Position numbers and translations under genes: made by a program. From contig JAHDCE010000175.1 in NCBI GenBank assembly GCA_020630045.1, forward strand, positions 1 through 7,776: DNA of 7,776 bases, read 5' to 3'. Shown in pieces: positions 6,997 through 7,776 of the stretch. Position 1 is the stretch's first letter; every line of letters begins with the position of its first letter. Under the pieces are notes generated by a model that was given only the letters and a program-made list of their open reading frames with translations, was not told where the DNA came from and made no database searches. Source of the DNA: Saprospiraceae bacterium (GTDB taxonomy: Bacteria; Bacteroidota; Bacteroidia; Chitinophagales; Saprospiraceae).

Positions 6997-7023
6997 TCGC
7001 CCCCTTGTAGATTCGGGGGGCGA
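6997..7023 (-). terminator. GC-rich hairpin upstream of E2, possible terminator of the paaY-like gene
   Basis: TCGCCCCC (6997-7004) and GGGGGCGA (7016-7023) form a perfect eight-pair, very GC-rich stem with an 11-nt loop. It is about 65 nt past the stop of the paaY-like gene and 100 nt before the E2 start. On the minus strand it is followed by CGAATATTTGG, which lacks a proper T-tract. It may end the upstream transcript or sit in the E2 leader. I found no exact TAnnTTTG box in this 192-bp spacer. Confidence 0.4.
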
Positions 7024-7068
7024 AGTTACGAATTTACTAGGAGAACCCCTATGTTTTGACCTTACTAT

Positions 7069-7084
7069 TTCCCCGGAAGGGGAA
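7069..7084 (-). other. Small GC-rich hairpin just after the paaY-like stop codon
   Basis: TTCCCC (7069-7074) and GGGGAA (7079-7084) pair perfectly around a four-base loop, beginning four bases after the TGA stop. No T-run follows on the minus strand. It could protect the mRNA 3' end or act with the larger hairpin at 6997-7023; the function is unknown. Confidence 0.3.
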
Positions 7085-7088
7085 GGAC

Positions 7089-7685
7089 TCACATCTCTTT
7101 GATTTCATTCCAAGTCTTGTAGAGGGACTCTTGTGCAGGACGGTCGGATGGCATTTCGCGAAGGGGCTCCACCTCTTTCAATGACTCGAAACAGTCGCCG
7201 GGCAGGGTTTGATACAAAGCGGTTCCCTTGGTTTTCCAAGCAATCATTTCGTCACTTACTTGCTTGATGATTTTTCCGGGATTACCAACCACCAAACTCC
7301 TCTTCGGAATATGGGTTTTCGCCTTGATAAATGCTAATGCTCCTATGATACATTCATCTTCCACGATAACATCATCCATAATGACCGCATTCATCCCTAC
7401 CAGTACATTTTTCCCTATCGTCGCACCGTGTATGATGGCACCATGTCCGATGTGGGCACTTTCGTGCAATGTGACCGTTACTCCGGGAAACATGTGAATG
7501 GTACAGTTTTCTTGGACGTTACATCCGTCCTTGATAATGATGCCGCCCCAATCGCCTCGGATGGCCGCACCGGGGCCGATATAAACATCTTCCCCTATGA
7601 CTACATTGCCTGTTACTGCCGCAAGCGGGTGGACGAAACTACTGGGATGGACCACCGGAATAAATCCTTTGAATTCGTATATCAC
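7089..7685 (-). CDS. paaY: PaaY/CaiE-like gamma-carbonic-anhydrase-fold hexapeptide-repeat protein
   Basis: The 198-residue protein belongs to the left-handed beta-helix family of gamma-carbonic-anhydrase-like proteins. Its length and blocks match PaaY: VVHPSSFVHP (11-20), GNVVIGEDVYIGPGAAIRGD (26-45), NVQENCTIH (56-64), HIGHGAIIHGATIG (78-91), LVGMNAVIMDD (95-105), FIKAKTHIP, LVVGNPGKII, then a C-terminal helix with AWKTKGTALYQ and VEPLRE. Hexapeptide [LIV]GxxxxG-like turns run from about 25 to 137. His64, His81 and His86 match the three metal ligands of the fold, so metal binding is likely. PaaY of phenylacetate degradation has been reported to act as a thioesterase on CoA esters; close relatives have unknown roles, and no other paa genes are seen here. 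The start is GTG at 7683-7685, fixed by the MIYEFKGFIP-type N-terminus. It is followed by E2 after 192 bp, so it is probably a separate unit. Confidence 0.9.
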   Translation of the reverse strand: MIYEFKGFIPVVHPSSFVHPLAAVTGNVVIGEDVYIGPGAAIRGDWGGIIIKDGCNVQENCTIHMFPGVTVTLHESAHIGHGAIIHGATIGKNVLVGMNAVIMDDVIVEDECIIGALAFIKAKTHIPKRSLVVGNPGKIIKQVSDEMIAWKTKGTALYQTLPGDCFESLKEVEPLREMPSDRPAQESLYKTWNEIKEM

Positions 7686-7701
7686 TTTTTTCTTACAAAA
7701 T

Positions 7702-7747
7702 AGCCGTCCCCGCTTGGAATATCCAAACAGGGACGGTTTTTATTTTT
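7702..7747. terminator. Strong two-tier hairpin with flanking A/T tracts, probably a bidirectional terminator
   Basis: CCGTCCC (7704-7710) pairs with GGGACGG (7730-7736), extended by A7702-T7738 and a G-T pair. Inside, a symmetric 3x3 internal loop separates a second stem, TTGGA/TCCAA (7714-7718 and 7722-7726), with a three-base loop. On the plus strand it is followed by TTTTTATTTTT (7737-7747), a textbook intrinsic terminator. On the minus strand the tail is CTATTTTG, weaker but usable. It probably ends a gene whose 3' end is at or beyond the right edge. It sits only 18 bases before the paaY-like GTG. Confidence 0.75.
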
Positions 7748-7776
7748 GAAGTACGGAATAAAACCTCCTATAGTTT
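7740..7776 (-). CDS. Possible 3' end of a gene entering from the right edge
   Basis: One minus-strand frame reads NYRRFYSVLQK and then stops with TAA (7740-7742), three bases before the long hairpin. A stop codon directly followed by a terminator hairpin is a common gene end, so this may be the last eleven codons of an upstream gene. The stretch is too short to identify or to exclude chance. A competing frame stays open until a TGA that overlaps the paaY-like GTG. Confidence 0.2.
   Translation of the reverse strand, partial: NYRRFYSVLQK

Noticed and set aside
7228..7703. Plus-strand open frames across the paaY-like gene
   Set aside because: The minus strand encodes an end-to-end match to a known family, so these are antisense shadows.

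Overview
The window looks like chromosomal DNA from a member of the Bacteroidota. Four things point that way: a fused alpha-beta E1 subunit of a branched-chain 2-oxoacid dehydrogenase type, a TTG-N20-TAnnTTTG promoter in front of the tRNA, A-rich leaders rather than strong Shine-Dalgarno sites before most start codons, and a secreted protein with a TQT-GGWG block that I associate with Bacteroidota surface proteins. This is placement at phylum level only. All recognised genes are on the minus strand, so transcription runs from right to left.

Right to left. At 7702-7738 a strong two-tier hairpin with flanking A/T tracts sits at the edge. It is probably the terminator of a gene that lies mostly outside the window. 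A PaaY-like left-handed beta-helix (gamma-carbonic-anhydrase fold) protein follows (7089-7685, GTG start). A 192-bp spacer with two hairpins separates it from a four-gene cluster: the E2 acyltransferase (5577-6896), a secreted protein of unknown function (4485-5543), the branched-chain aminotransferase ilvE (3464-4534) and the fused E1 alpha-beta subunit (1311-3383). After a 142-bp spacer with overlapping hairpins comes a secreted Pro-rich protein with a Lys/Gly-rich tail (146-1168). The left edge holds the 5' part of a tRNA-Val(TAC) gene (1-59) with its own promoter.

How the genes work together. IlvE interconverts Leu, Ile and Val with their 2-oxoacids. E1 decarboxylates such 2-oxoacids and passes the acyl group to the lipoyl lysine of E2, which transfers it to CoA. 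The pairing suggests branched-chain amino acid breakdown and supply of branched acyl-CoA primers for iso/anteiso fatty acids. The E3 lipoamide dehydrogenase is not in the window and must be encoded elsewhere.

Most of the window is ordinary metabolism. The less ordinary parts are the lower-GC secreted orphan inserted between E2 and ilvE, with a 50-nt overlap into ilvE; the Pro-rich/Lys-rich secreted protein; three copies of a 12-bp motif between ilvE and E1; and hairpins in the tRNA leader and in the spacers. I see no clear evidence for a new defence system, mobile element or CRISPR array.
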